DNA of 64,000 nucleotides, taken from Gyrodactylus bullatarudis. Lineage: Eukaryota > Platyhelminthes > Monogenea > Gyrodactylidea > Gyrodactylidae. Each line of letters starts with the position of its first letter. Position 1 is the stretch's first letter. The notes below the pieces were generated by a model. The model was not told the origin of the DNA and did no database searches. It saw only the letters and a list, made by a program, of their open reading frames with translations. The translations under genes were made by a program, and so were the position numbers. Shown piece after piece: positions 23,775 to 33,901 of this stretch. The DNA lies in contig SSNU01000372.1 of NCBI GenBank assembly GCA_012064415.1, positions 1-64,000 on the forward strand. The letters are read 5' to 3'.

Positions 23775-24037
23775 CTCTATCGAGTTATTCTTGATGAATT
23801 TCTACAAAAACCACATTTTTTTCATCAAGGTATCACAAGTCTTTTTAAAGATCTGTCAAACTCAGACAAATCTCAGATCATTCGAATTTATTAATTTTTG
23901 AGCAGTAAGCATGGTCGAAAAATAGCGAGTAAACTTTCACACGAGTATTTTTGTATGCCTTTTGATTTGATTTCCAAAAAATGAGATTTTTGTAAAAATC
24001 ATAAAATCCCAAATCTATCGATAACAGCTTCATATAT
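23775..24037. repeat. Foldback family A2, short copy
   Basis: Left end CTATCGAGTTATTCTTGATG with TTTTTTTCATCAAGGTATCA; right end AAATGAGATTTTTGTAAAAA, then CCCAAATCTATCGATAACAG, the inverse of the left. This resembles the copy at 8165-8830 with most inner arm sequence deleted. Confidence 0.65.
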
Positions 24038-25892
24038 GAATCTTAAATTAGTCTCTAAGGTTAGAGCCACTCATTATATTCCATTTTCACAGTTAATTTG
24101 TTAATAGTACAGCCAATAACTTTGTGTACTTTATTCACATATTTTTACTCAGCATATTGTTTTCACTATCACAGAATAAGAGCTGAAATTATTGGTGAGA
24201 TTTTCATTTTCTCGAGCTGAGATTTTCTTTATTTTGCTCTAGTTGAACCTATTTCTCTCATGTCTTTTCATTCATCTTTTTAACTTGATTTGTATAGCTC
24301 AAACCTTAGGGATAGATGAATTTTTTCATAGCAATAACTGGAAATTTAATAGAGAGAGATGTGAAGAATATTTCAAAATCTTTATATCATAAAAAGATGT
24401 AAAATTGCGATTTTCATGCCAAAGGTGATGAATATTGGAATAGTTGAGCATAGCAACAGACTGTGTGAGCTATTAAAAGTCAATATTTCATCTTTTTACT
24501 ACTAGCCTTATCAAAATAATGCTTTTTTATGCATGATAATTAAACAAGAATGGATATAGCCTTTTATAGTTTAATAAAAACCTTTCCTGAGCACTTAAAG
24601 ATTTTTTATTATCCAAATTCTGGATTCTGGAATAGTCCTCATCTATCCCCTTTTCCCGTATTGAACTGTGTGCTAAACAAGGTCATTGCTACAACCTTGA
24701 CAGAACTACGAATTATAACAAGACACATTTACTTGACTCATTTATTTCTTCTCTTGTCCTAAAGATGAGCTAACATTTAAGGGACTGTTGATTATATTTT
24801 TAAGCATTTTTTATGGTTAAAAACTACTTCATAATCTAGAGTAAAAGAGATGTCTAAACTTAGCTAAGATTCAATAATAGTAAAATTTAGTTTCTAATCT
24901 ATTGATAAGAATCCTCGTTACATAGAATTTGCTATTACAGAATCGTTTTAAATTGATTTTGAATAGACCGCTGATTTTTTTTCTTGAGGATATTTTAACT
25001 CGCAGGTAAACTTGAATCAGCTCAGATTATGTAAAATACCAAGTTAGTTATTCAAATTTGATAGTTTATTGAAGAAGAGCGGGCCTCTAATTTTGAGTAT
25101 TTTTCCAATTAATTTGAACAGGAAGAGTGGTCATATCTCTAAATACTTTTGCGTTATGCTGGAATTTCGAATTTAATGTACTCAAAAATGAGTCTTTTCT
25201 CTTTCTGAGATAAAAATTCATCTTTATTCAGCTTGCTTTTTTTAATCCAGGGACATCTCTCATTATTATATTTGTGTGTGGAGTAGCTATCTCTCTCATA
25301 TCATGTTTGATCAACTTTGATAATGGAATTGTTTATTGGGTTTTTGTTTACTCAAAGCATTAGTAGAAGAAGATAACTTCTCTCTGTATGAGCCATATAA
25401 ACCAATAAAAGCCAATCAAGACATATGGAAATTGAGAAGAAGAAGACGATGATACAAAATGCCTTGGTTACAATTCAACTCTTTATATTTTATTTCTCCG
25501 GCAAAATCATTGTACACACACGTACAGTCAGAATTGCATTTGCTAACGTTAAAGACTCTTGATAAGAAGAAGATGTATTAAATATGTACAATTTTGTATT
25601 TGTTACAACATGATCTCAATTTAGTATATAGCAATACAACTTTTTGATATTCAATTCAAATACAATGATAATATTAATTATAAAAGACATTTCAAACTAA
25701 ACTGAGTTGTCAACGATCTCTCTTGGATTTCTTCATGTTTTTATAATTTTGAATCATCTGACAGGATCATAAATGCATTAAACTACATTTATTCGAGCAT
25801 AATTTATGAGAAAAAAACTCTTTAGAGTAGAATTGTATCATACATTTCTCAGATTATTAAGAGACTCAAATAGATTTATCATTTCCTGACAA
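24038..25892. other. Gene-free stretch
   Basis: No supported exon, RNA gene or repeat boundary. The 70-codon frame at 24550-24762 has no recognisable domain. Confidence 0.4.
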
Positions 25893-26110
25893 TGTAAGCT
25901 AGTTGACATGAGATTTTACCATGCTCACAAAAAAACTCTAGATTTTCTCTGGTTAGTCAGGAACAACAAATTCATAGAACACTATTCTATTTTTTTTTAT
26001 TCCAATCTTTGACTTTTGCTGATATTTGAGATTAAACACTGGATTTAGAGAGGGAAGGTTTTCCCTTGTTTCGAAATTCAATAAATGGTCGAATTGAAAC
26101 GGCACTAGAA
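25893..26110 (+). repeat. Foldback family B, degraded left end
   Basis: Starts AAGCTAGTTGACATGAGATT and keeps AGATTTTCTCTGGTTAGTCA and TGATATTTGAGATTAAACAC. It is eroded and lacks the right arm. Confidence 0.5.
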
Positions 26111-26944
26111 CACCGTTCTCCTTTGGTAAAAGTTAAGAACTGAATAATTAATATTTGACTTGTCTAAAAATTTATTTTTGATTTGTTAAAGGATTAAACT
26201 GAGAGGGGTTTATAAAGTTAATAAAGCTTTCTACCTTGAAAATGCTTAGGTAACTTGGTCTAGAGACCGTTCTCTAATCGGCACATTTCACTGTAACTAA
26301 TGAAGAAAACTGTAGTTTTTTGAGTCAAATTTTAGGTTTTAAACTAAAGAAAATTATGCCAATGTTAGGCTCTTTTGTCGATGACGAAACTTCCACCATG
26401 TTTAAATCTTTTCGAGAGGTCACTACTTTCCATAATAAAAAAAAACAATCACTCCTGTAAAAACACAAACACGTTTTAATATGATGCAAAATAATCTACA
26501 CAGAGTTATAAATAAGTAATCTCTGTATTTAGTTGCTTACAATATCCAATAATAGCAACACATTTACAACCAAAGCATACAATTTACAACAACCAGAGTC
26601 TGAATATGCAGCAAAAGTGATTCTTCATTCTTTATATTAACAATGCAGAATAATTCTTGGCAATGACCTCTAATTTTTCTTCTTAAAGACTTTGATATTG
26701 AATTGTTGCATTTGGTGACATTTTGCGGACATGTCACCATCTCCTTTGCAGCTTTCTTTGCAAGATGTAAATATATACAGATTTAGATGCAAACTTCCTC
26801 TCGTCCATCAGACAAGAGCAAATGAAATGATTACCAACCATGTTGAAGACTGAAAATTTATAAAAACCTTTGGTTGAGGGTAGATTTGAACGAAAATTTC
26901 CATTATTTTAAGATCATCACACCAAATGATCAGAGTAGGCCAAA
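26111..26944. other. Gene-free stretch
   Basis: No coding or repeat feature that I can support. Confidence 0.4.
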
Positions 26945-27356
26945 TTTTTCAACTTTCCCCAGCCTTAATCTCATTTTGATGATAATCGAAAATTGAGCAT
27001 ATTTTTCGAGTTTATTCTGATATACAAAATCCCGATTGAAAATGACAATTTTTGAACACGCGCCAAGTTTTTTTCAATGAATTTTACTACGAAAAAGAAA
27101 AAAATTAAGAATTCTGAATAGTTTCTGTAAAATTTTGAATTAAATTAGGGCTTATAGGAAAAATCAACTCTTTTTCATATGGTCAAAGAAATTAGATAAA
27201 TTTTGATGATTTTAGGAAACATGGAATTTTTGTATAACAGAACATTAAAAATTTTCATTTTGATTATTAAAAATGTGTTTTTCTTGGTTAAAACACCAAT
27301 TTTTGATCAAAGCATGGAACATTGATCGGGAAAAATAAAATTTTGTATTACCCTAA
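26945..27356 (+). repeat. Dispersed repeat C, uninterrupted copy
   Basis: Related to 62181-62358, 62732-62967 plus 63587-63720, and 41025-41195. Shared blocks are CCCAGCCTTAATCTCATTT, TTTTCAATGAATTTTACTACG, GATTTTAGGAAACATGGAAT, GGTTAAAACACCAATTTTTG and the end AAAATAAAATTTTGTATTAC. This copy shows what the 62-63.7 kb copy looked like before a SINE foldback inserted. No coding content or inverted ends. Confidence 0.75.
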
Positions 27357-27366
27357 TATATAATAA

Positions 27367-27624
27367 AGCTAGTTTATATGAAGATGGGAATTTATGCTTT
27401 TTACAAAATTATTAACTCAAAGTTCAAAAAATGGCGCCATCGCTAGATTTGAAATATGCCATAACTTTCTTAAAATTTGATTTTTTTCAAATATTTTTTC
27501 TTCAGATCCTGAAAGTGGAACCTACGATCTAGATTCCAAAAATTCTTGATCAAATTCGATTTCTTGATGAAAAAATTCATAATTTTGTAAAAAGCATAAA
27601 TTCCCATCTTCATATTAATTAGGT
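27367..27624. repeat. Foldback family A, one arm mostly deleted
   Basis: Left end AGCTAGTTTATATGAAGATG, right end CTTCATATTAATTAGGTGTA. Only the outer 45-50 bp of the left arm survive; the right arm is nearly full length. It carries the AAAGTGGAACCTACGATCTA variant shared with 4098-4435. Confidence 0.8.
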
Positions 27625-28499
27625 GTATATATTTATATGCATCTGTAATCAGTTAAACAACACAATTTTCAAATAAAAAACGTTTCTCGCCCGATCATGA
27701 AAAATATGGGAAACAGTTTTATTTATATTTAGATTAGTCAGTTCTGGTATTTAAACTGGAAAAAGAGTAAACTCAACTTAGGATGAAAACAAAACATTAT
27801 AAAACTTTTTCAACTTGATGTAAAATAAATCTCGAAATATTAAAATACTTAAAATTAATGTGTTTAGATAGAAATACAAAAGAGGGTTTTATTTCCCCTT
27901 TTTGAGTAGTGGTCAAAACCGTTTTATATCCATATGCAAAGGTGTATTTATATATTCACACACCCCACTCTGTACTACAGACAATGGGTCATCTTTACAG
28001 GTTGACCGATGATTTTATGTCATTTATATTATGATATAGAGTTGAATTAATAAAACTTTTTATCAAAGGGACATTCCTCCCTAGGGTTTAACATGCAGTG
28101 TAAACCAATGTCAAATGTCTTTTGCATTCATTTATTTCTTTACGTCTGGCTGAGAACGGACTAATTTAAATAATTTCAAGGAGGTCCTCCATTCGAAGGA
28201 ATAAGTAATGAAGTCTCTCCAGCTCACCGTGCGTGTTGCCATATCAACATGCTATCAAAAGTAATTCTTTCAGCCAGATGAAAAATTGTCTTTAATCTTT
28301 TGGGCCTAGTGAAAATTATCCCGCGGGATAAGTTTTTCTCAAGGTTAGGTCAAGGTTTAAAAAAATTAGTTTTAGTAGAACGATTGTGGGTTCCTTGAAG
28401 CATACAAAATGATAACTGAAAACTAGAATAAAGCCAAATTCTATTCTCTTCTATTGAACTCAATAACGAGAATTTTTATACATGTGCGTGTTAGGTCCT
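27625..28499. other. Gene-free stretch
   Basis: Nothing supported. The short GC-richer patch at 28180-28245 does not form an open frame of interest. Confidence 0.4.
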
Positions 28500-28685
28500 T
28501 GAATGTTTTCAGCTTCTCGGATCAATATCATTCACTGTATTTTTGCAAACAAATGATACAAGTAATTTTTCAAAAACGTCCGAAAATCTGCTTAAAATCA
28601 TATTTGTAAAAGAAGTGGTTTTTCCATTCATTAAATTTACATTTCTTTTTGGTTCATCATTAGTAACTAGGGTGGGGAAGATCTC
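28500..28685 (-). mobile_element. Penelope-like element 3' tail fragment
   Basis: On the minus strand it contains ACTAATGATGAACCAAAAAG, AATGTAAATTTAATG, CAGATTTTCGGACGT and TTGAAAAATTACTTGTATC, matching the non-coding tails of the copies at 9100-9960 and 19596-20110. No coding part remains. Confidence 0.55.
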
Positions 28686-28689
28686 AACC

Positions 28690-29012
28690 AACTTTTAGAA
28701 TCCAGAATTTATCAAATAGCCGCTAAATTTTCAATGAATTTTTACTACGCAATCACTAAAATCCGGAATATCTTTGATGAGTTTTATCTTCAAAAGTAGT
28801 TATTTTATCATTAAGAATACCTTCATGGTAAATTTTGTTGTTTTATCATTTCTGTGGGATATTGTGGGAAAAATGGGCAATACCATAATGGAGAATGACT
28901 TTCATGCTTTGAAAATATGCAAAACATCATCTGAGTACTAAATTTTATCAGAAAAGTAAGTAATCTCGTGAGTTGTTCGGATAAGAAAAAATTCCACCCT
29001 GGCCTTGTAATG
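28690..29012 (+). repeat. Dispersed repeat D, copy 2
   Basis: Matches 7400-7730, best from about 28840 to 29005 (ACTTTCATGCTTTGAAAATA, then CATCTGAGTACTAAATTTTA). It lies directly beside a Penelope tail fragment, while copy 1 does not. Confidence 0.75.
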
Positions 29013-29394
29013 ACACATGAATAATTATAAAAGTTTAAAATTCATTGATTATAGTAAAAGTTAAAAACCAACAAAATCTTCAATAAATATATAGCAACAG
29101 TGAAGAGAAAAGAGAACACAGAGAAAACTTTTAAAAGTGATTGATGAGAAATTCCCTCTTCACTCACAGATCAACAAGTTATTAACCTTTAGTTTTTTTT
29201 CAGTCTGGGTCTAATTCAGTTTCTTGAAATGATTCTAATGACGTATAAAACATAGTATCTAAACCTTATTTATTTATTTGTGACATAATAGCGGTGACAT
29301 TTTTATATTAACTTGAGTAGAGTGAAAACTTTTTCAGTTCTCATTTTATCAGAATATTTTTCTACAAAAGGTCTTGCTTTCTTTTTGTCTTATT

Positions 29395-29815
29395 GTAATC
29401 AAGAAAGATACAGCGGTGACCAGGAAGGGCACGAAGCTTTACTTTCAAACTTTTCAATTCTATACAAAAATGCAGGGGATGACAGTACTGATGTTTGGGT
29501 GAAGGAGAAATTCTTCATAAATCTATATAAACCAAAAAAACTATTCTTATAATCTTCAACTACCTTGGCCTTTGTGAGCTTTTTCACTTTTCTCTCCACT
29601 GTTGCTAATTATTGGAGAGTTTTGGTGGTTTTTTTAGCTTAAATTATATTCTTATATTCTCTGACTTTTATACTATTTCTTTCATAATTTGTAAATTATT
29701 ATTTTGAATGAATTCTTAACTTATATCATTTTTAGAGTATTGCCATTGGTGATGCTTTAAGAAATGTACATATGGCCCTAATATATATCTTATTTCTAAA
29801 TCTCTTATTATTGTA
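29395..29815 (+). mobile_element. Penelope-like element 3' end, copy 3
   Basis: The open frame to 29552 reads QEGHEALLSNFSILYKNAG and VKEKFFINLYKPKKLFL and is nearly identical to the copy at 19596-20110, apart from a 16-bp loss just before the EGHEALL codons. The non-coding tail (GAGTATTGCCATTGGTGATG, GAAATGTACATATGGCCC) also matches. It is 5'-truncated and non-functional. Confidence 0.75.
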
Positions 29816-29829
29816 ATTATTTATGTGAT

Positions 29830-32026
29830 AAAAATATGAAAAATCAAACAAGAACCTCCTCAAGAATAACAAAGCTCAACTGTAAGTAGTCGGAACGCCT
29901 GGAAATAAAACTTTGTCACTATAATTTTGAAATATTTTACACCATTGAATAATTTTTTACGGTCGGGCATTTCAAAATTCCTGAAATCTACTCCTATTAA
30001 TCATTTAGTTTCATCATTCCTCTTTCCAAACTTAAAACGAGCAAGTCCGAAATCTAGAATCTCTCTCTCTTTAAATGACTCAAATTTCCAGGCCAACCAG
30101 ACAGAAAAGATTAAAGATTGCTTATAATGATGATGATAGAAACATTTTCAGTACATATTCCACATGTATATATCTATATTTCAACCCAATTTATAACTTA
30201 TTTATTCACCATTTGCCATTTCACAAGCAAAAGAGAGGCCCCTTCTCTGCAAACATTTAGGGTTATATTGGAAGAGAGGTGAGTTGGTGGTACCTCATCT
30301 CAATCATATACACAAACATCTCCAACGCATCTATCTCTGATGACTATGCTTTTTGTTGGTTAGGAGTAGTAGCCTATTGCTATGGGTTCTCTAGTTTTTT
30401 CTTCTATACTTTAGTCGTTGCATATCCATCGTTCGTTGCCTTCTCCTCCTACTGCCTCATATTATTTTTTATTTTTATTCCAATTTCTTCTCTCTAAAGT
30501 GACTCACATGTGTGTAATAATTCTTCTCTCTAACTCTATACAGATAAAAAGGTAGGAGAGTTGGTTTTGGTTTTGGAAAGGAATGAGAAAAAATTTACAT
30601 GTTCTGACAAGAGATAGCGATAGAGGGCTCTTCTCAAATATAACAAGGACGATTTTTCTGTTATTTACTCAAATAGCCATCTGTAAATGCCTACTCATTC
30701 TCTTCTCTCAATAAATGTGTGTCTCTAAATATGCTCAAAGTTGTCTCTTTGTAGAGTTATCCTCTGGTAACTAGGCTGGTTGTTTCTACAGGAAATTTAA
30801 GTCATAAATTTTCTTCTAACTGACTGACTGATTGTACACAGTTTTTGTACTACTAATACTATTATTATTCAGAGAATATGGGGCCACTGTTTATATATAT
30901 AGTTTGAGAGGTAAGAATACGTGTCCGACAATGCAATGTCTTGGAAATGTATCAAAACCTAAACTCCTCATGTGTAATACAATGACAAGTAAAATTATTA
31001 CAGAGCTATTCCCTCCTTTGTAATATTATTACCCATTGAAATTCTCCAGAGAAAATATGATACTTGCATGGTAATTAATGAAATTTTATATTCGTGATTT
31101 ATTTTTTCTCGTCAATAAATCTCTAAAGGTTTGTGATTATTTATAGTTTCGTGATTAATCAAAAAAAACCTATATATAACAATAGGGGATAATTAATGAA
31201 ATGAGGAAAGGTGTGAACGAAAATCCCTGACTTGACCTTATAACTGAAAAGTCATGTTTCGACAATTAGAATCAATCAAATTTCATTGAGATAACTTTTA
31301 CAATTCAAGAATGAAAAATTGTAAGAATTACTTTCGCCTAAAAAATTATTAATTATTGTTATAATTATAAAAGTTAATGAACAAGAGTAATGAAAAAAGT
31401 AAGTATTTGTAAATGCTCGTTTTGAGAACATTGTAGAAAAATTCCAATCATGATTCTCAATATGCGAACTTGACAACTCTGCAATAAAGTTAGATTTGAC
31501 AAGAAAAAATATTCTACACGAATAAAGTGATATAGTTATTTGTATGTAAGAGAGTCGAGATATCACGCAAAAATATCCAAATTCCCAATATGCCTCCCTT
31601 ACAAGTAGTAGTGTAGTTAATGTAGTTTTTAATTTATTCCTCCTCATTGCTATATATATTCTATACACTTTATATATATGTATATGAACATATGAATTCT
31701 GTGTGAAAGAAAAACGTTTTGGGTGGGGGGTATTGAAGAGGAAGACGATTAGTAAAAGATGGACTACAATTCAGAATGAAATATAGTAAATTAGAGGGTA
31801 GAGAAATTGAAAAGAATATGTGTGTGGGGTAGAGAGAGGAATATAGTAACAAGCACATTTAATGATATGTGTATATCTGTAGAATAAATAAAATATACCT
31901 AGATTTGTATATACCCAGTGTATATCATAAAAGAGAGTTTTAGGAAATCAGTAATGTGATTAAGATGAACACAAGAGAAATGTATATGTAGATAGACACA
32001 ATATGAAAATCATTTTGATACATTGA
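29830..32026. other. Upstream region of the zinc-finger gene, no gene seen
   Basis: It has many CT/GA tracts and TA runs (for example near 30060, 30890, 31640-31680, 31720-31860) but no convincing exon. The 130-codon minus-strand frame at 31276-31668 is hydrophobic and AT-driven, with no domain that I recognise. Being directly upstream of a regulatory-type gene, it could hold enhancers, but nothing in the sequence proves that. Confidence 0.45.
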
Positions 32027-32055
32027 CCAATGAGAATCGAGTGCATTCTCATTGG
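32027..32055 (+). promoter_or_regulatory. Palindromic double CCAAT box
   Basis: CCAATGAGAAT (32027-32037) and its exact inverse ATTCTCATTGG (32045-32055) are separated by 7 bp. The pair sits about 50-75 bp upstream of a TATA box. CCAAT boxes are known NF-Y sites, and paired, opposed boxes at this distance are typical of strong core promoters. The function here is inferred from position. Confidence 0.6.
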
Positions 32056-32102
32056 CTCAAATGTGTAACATATTCCATGAACTTGAAATACATAGGCATG
32101 CA

Positions 32103-32110
32103 TATAAAAG
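32103..32110 (+). promoter_or_regulatory. TATA box of the zinc-finger gene
   Basis: TATAAAAG lies 42 bp upstream of a splice donor context (ATCTAGGTAAGT). Transcription would start near 32130-32140, giving a very short non-coding first exon. Confidence 0.6.
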
Positions 32111-32151
32111 CTTGCTAGTTTTCACATCTAACAAATCTCACCGTGATCTAG

Positions 32152-32269
32152 GTAAGTGATGGACAAGAGGTTTTTTTCTCTCTACCTTTGACACTTATCA
32201 CCTCTATATAATCCCAACTTACATTTCCCAATTGTAAAATTAATAATAAATATTTTTCACCATTTCCAG
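32152..32269 (+). other. 5'UTR intron of the zinc-finger gene (118 bp)
   Basis: Donor GTAAGTGATGG at 32152 and acceptor TTTTTCACCATTTCCAG ending at 32269. The start codon follows three bases later (AACATG). Both splice sites fit the consensus well. It is predicted, not shown by transcript data. Confidence 0.65.
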
Positions 32270-32272
32270 AAC

Positions 32273-33901
32273 ATGACATTACAACACATCATGAACAACG
32301 ATGAACCATTCTATAAGCCAAAAGCTGAAGAGAGTCTTGGTCAATTTCCAAGTATCCTGAAGATTCAAGATATCCTCAAGACCAACCTTCAGGATAGCCC
32401 TTCAAAAGAGTTGATACAGCGGGCTGCCAATATTCTGTCATCATTTGAAAAGACAAATGATCTCAGCTTCTATAAGGAGTCCCTGTCTAATCAGATCAGA
32501 AGTTCAATTCAAGATTACCTCAAGAGGGCCACTGGGACGCAGTCTCCTGTGAAAATTTCTGGTGAAATCAACGTATCCACAGAGGAGAATACATCATCTC
32601 CGATAAATTTATCCTTTAAAGATTTGAACGAGCAAACCTTTGGTAAACACCGGGAATCTATGGAAACTGACCAGAATGAACCAAAGCCAGAAATAAGCTT
32701 GCCCAAGTATTCAAGTCCCAACAAGTCAAAGAGAAAATCTTCAAACCCTGTCAAAGTTCCCATAGTAATTGAGGAGCCAGTTGAAAGGTTTCAAGTTACC
32801 CCAGAGCACCATCATTCTCAATCTTCCTCAGTGCCGAGTAGTCCTAGTGGAGATTCAGGTGTTTTGGACTTGTCCAGAAGTAACAGTGTCTCTGGTTCAG
32901 CTCCAATCACGCCAAAGAAGGAAGACGACCACCTGTTTACTAAGACATCCTCACCAATCCTGAATCAGTTCAATAATCCAATTTTTGATTTCATTCAAAA
33001 GCATTTCATAAATAATCAGCCAGCCAAACCAAATAATCCGTTCACCTTTGGGGATAACAGAGAATTTTTCTTGTCCCAAGCAAACATGCCATATATTCTG
33101 CCAAAACCTAAAGATTTCCTAGGAAATGACCAACACAACACTCCAAAGTTAATGCCATTATCTCCCTGCAAGACTCAGAAAAAGTCTGTTTCATTAAAGA
33201 ACCTTAATCGGTCCTCTAACCCAGTTCAAAGAAGGTCGAATGCCTCAAGAAAATTCCCATGTAACCAGTGTAGGCAAGAGTTTACATCTCTCCACTCACT
33301 TGAAGAGCATACAATTTCAACTCACGGAAGTTATCGGTGTCACATCTGTCAGGCCCAATTCACCCAGCGGTCAAACCTCCAGCGACATGCTCTAAAACAT
33401 GTTGGATTTAAACCATTTGAGTGTACAGTTTGTAAGAAGGCCTATTATCGCAAGGATCATCTCATCAGACACATGGAAATTGGCCATCCTGGCTACGATC
33501 CCAGGACAAATATCAAAGTTCACTTGACTTCCAGTGAAAGTCTTGAATTCCTCAATCGTGCAGCAGTCTTTGCCAATAATATACAGTCTCAAATTAATTC
33601 AAATATCCTCTCGGCCACAACCAATTGTAGTCCACAGCATTCCTTGGACGAGGGCTCTCAAAATCTCATCATTGACGAAGAAAGTCAACCGGAAAAGTAT
33701 CCTCTTAACCAACCAGAATTCTTAGCCAGTCAGGACTACCAAAACTCCTTTGATAGTTCCTCACAACATCCGGACAATCTTCCAGCAACTGCTGCCTCAA
33801 GTCCCAAGAATGAGGGGGAATCTTCTCCCAAAGGTATCATGCATTGGACCTCGATTAATGAACAATTATCCAAGTCCTCAAATCATGATCTCAAGGTCTG
33901 A
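32273..33901 (+). CDS. C2H2 zinc-finger protein, 542 residues, likely transcription factor
   Basis: One uninterrupted frame from the ATG at 32273 to TGA at 33899-33901. Three adjacent C2H2 fingers: residues 328-351 (FPCNQCRQEFTSLHSLEEH, then TISTH), 354-376 (YRCHICQAQFTQRSNLQRH) and 382-405 (FECTVCKKAYYRKDHLIRH), with all Cys and His present. Directly after finger 3 comes the block GYDPRTNIKVHLTSSESLEF, too ordered for a tail and possibly family-specific. The N-terminal 320 residues are rich in Ser, Pro, Asn and Gln and appear disordered; there is no BTB or SCAN domain. Residues 197-201, VLDLS, resemble the PxDLS motif that binds the co-repressor CtBP. The C-terminal 115 residues are acidic and Ser/Gln-rich. 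Nuclear DNA binding is inferred from the fingers. I cannot assign an orthologue. Base composition is much less AT-rich than the surroundings, as expected of a real exon. Confidence 0.93.
   Translation: MTLQHIMNNDEPFYKPKAEESLGQFPSILKIQDILKTNLQDSPSKELIQRAANILSSFEKTNDLSFYKESLSNQIRSSIQDYLKRATGTQSPVKISGEINVSTEENTSSPINLSFKDLNEQTFGKHRESMETDQNEPKPEISLPKYSSPNKSKRKSSNPVKVPIVIEEPVERFQVTPEHHHSQSSSVPSSPSGDSGVLDLSRSNSVSGSAPITPKKEDDHLFTKTSSPILNQFNNPIFDFIQKHFINNQPAKPNNPFTFGDNREFFLSQANMPYILPKPKDFLGNDQHNTPKLMPLSPCKTQKKSVSLKNLNRSSNPVQRRSNASRKFPCNQCRQEFTSLHSLEEHTISTHGSYRCHICQAQFTQRSNLQRHALKHVGFKPFECTVCKKAYYRKDHLIRHMEIGHPGYDPRTNIKVHLTSSESLEFLNRAAVFANNIQSQINSNILSATTNCSPQHSLDEGSQNLIIDEESQPEKYPLNQPEFLASQDYQNSFDSSSQHPDNLPATAASSPKNEGESSPKGIMHWTSINEQLSKSSNHDLKV

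Noticed and set aside
31276..31668. 130-codon hydrophobic open frame on the minus strand
   Set aside because: AT-driven hydrophobic and Ser/Asn-rich composition, no domain, no splice or promoter context, and placed in the upstream region of the zinc-finger gene.
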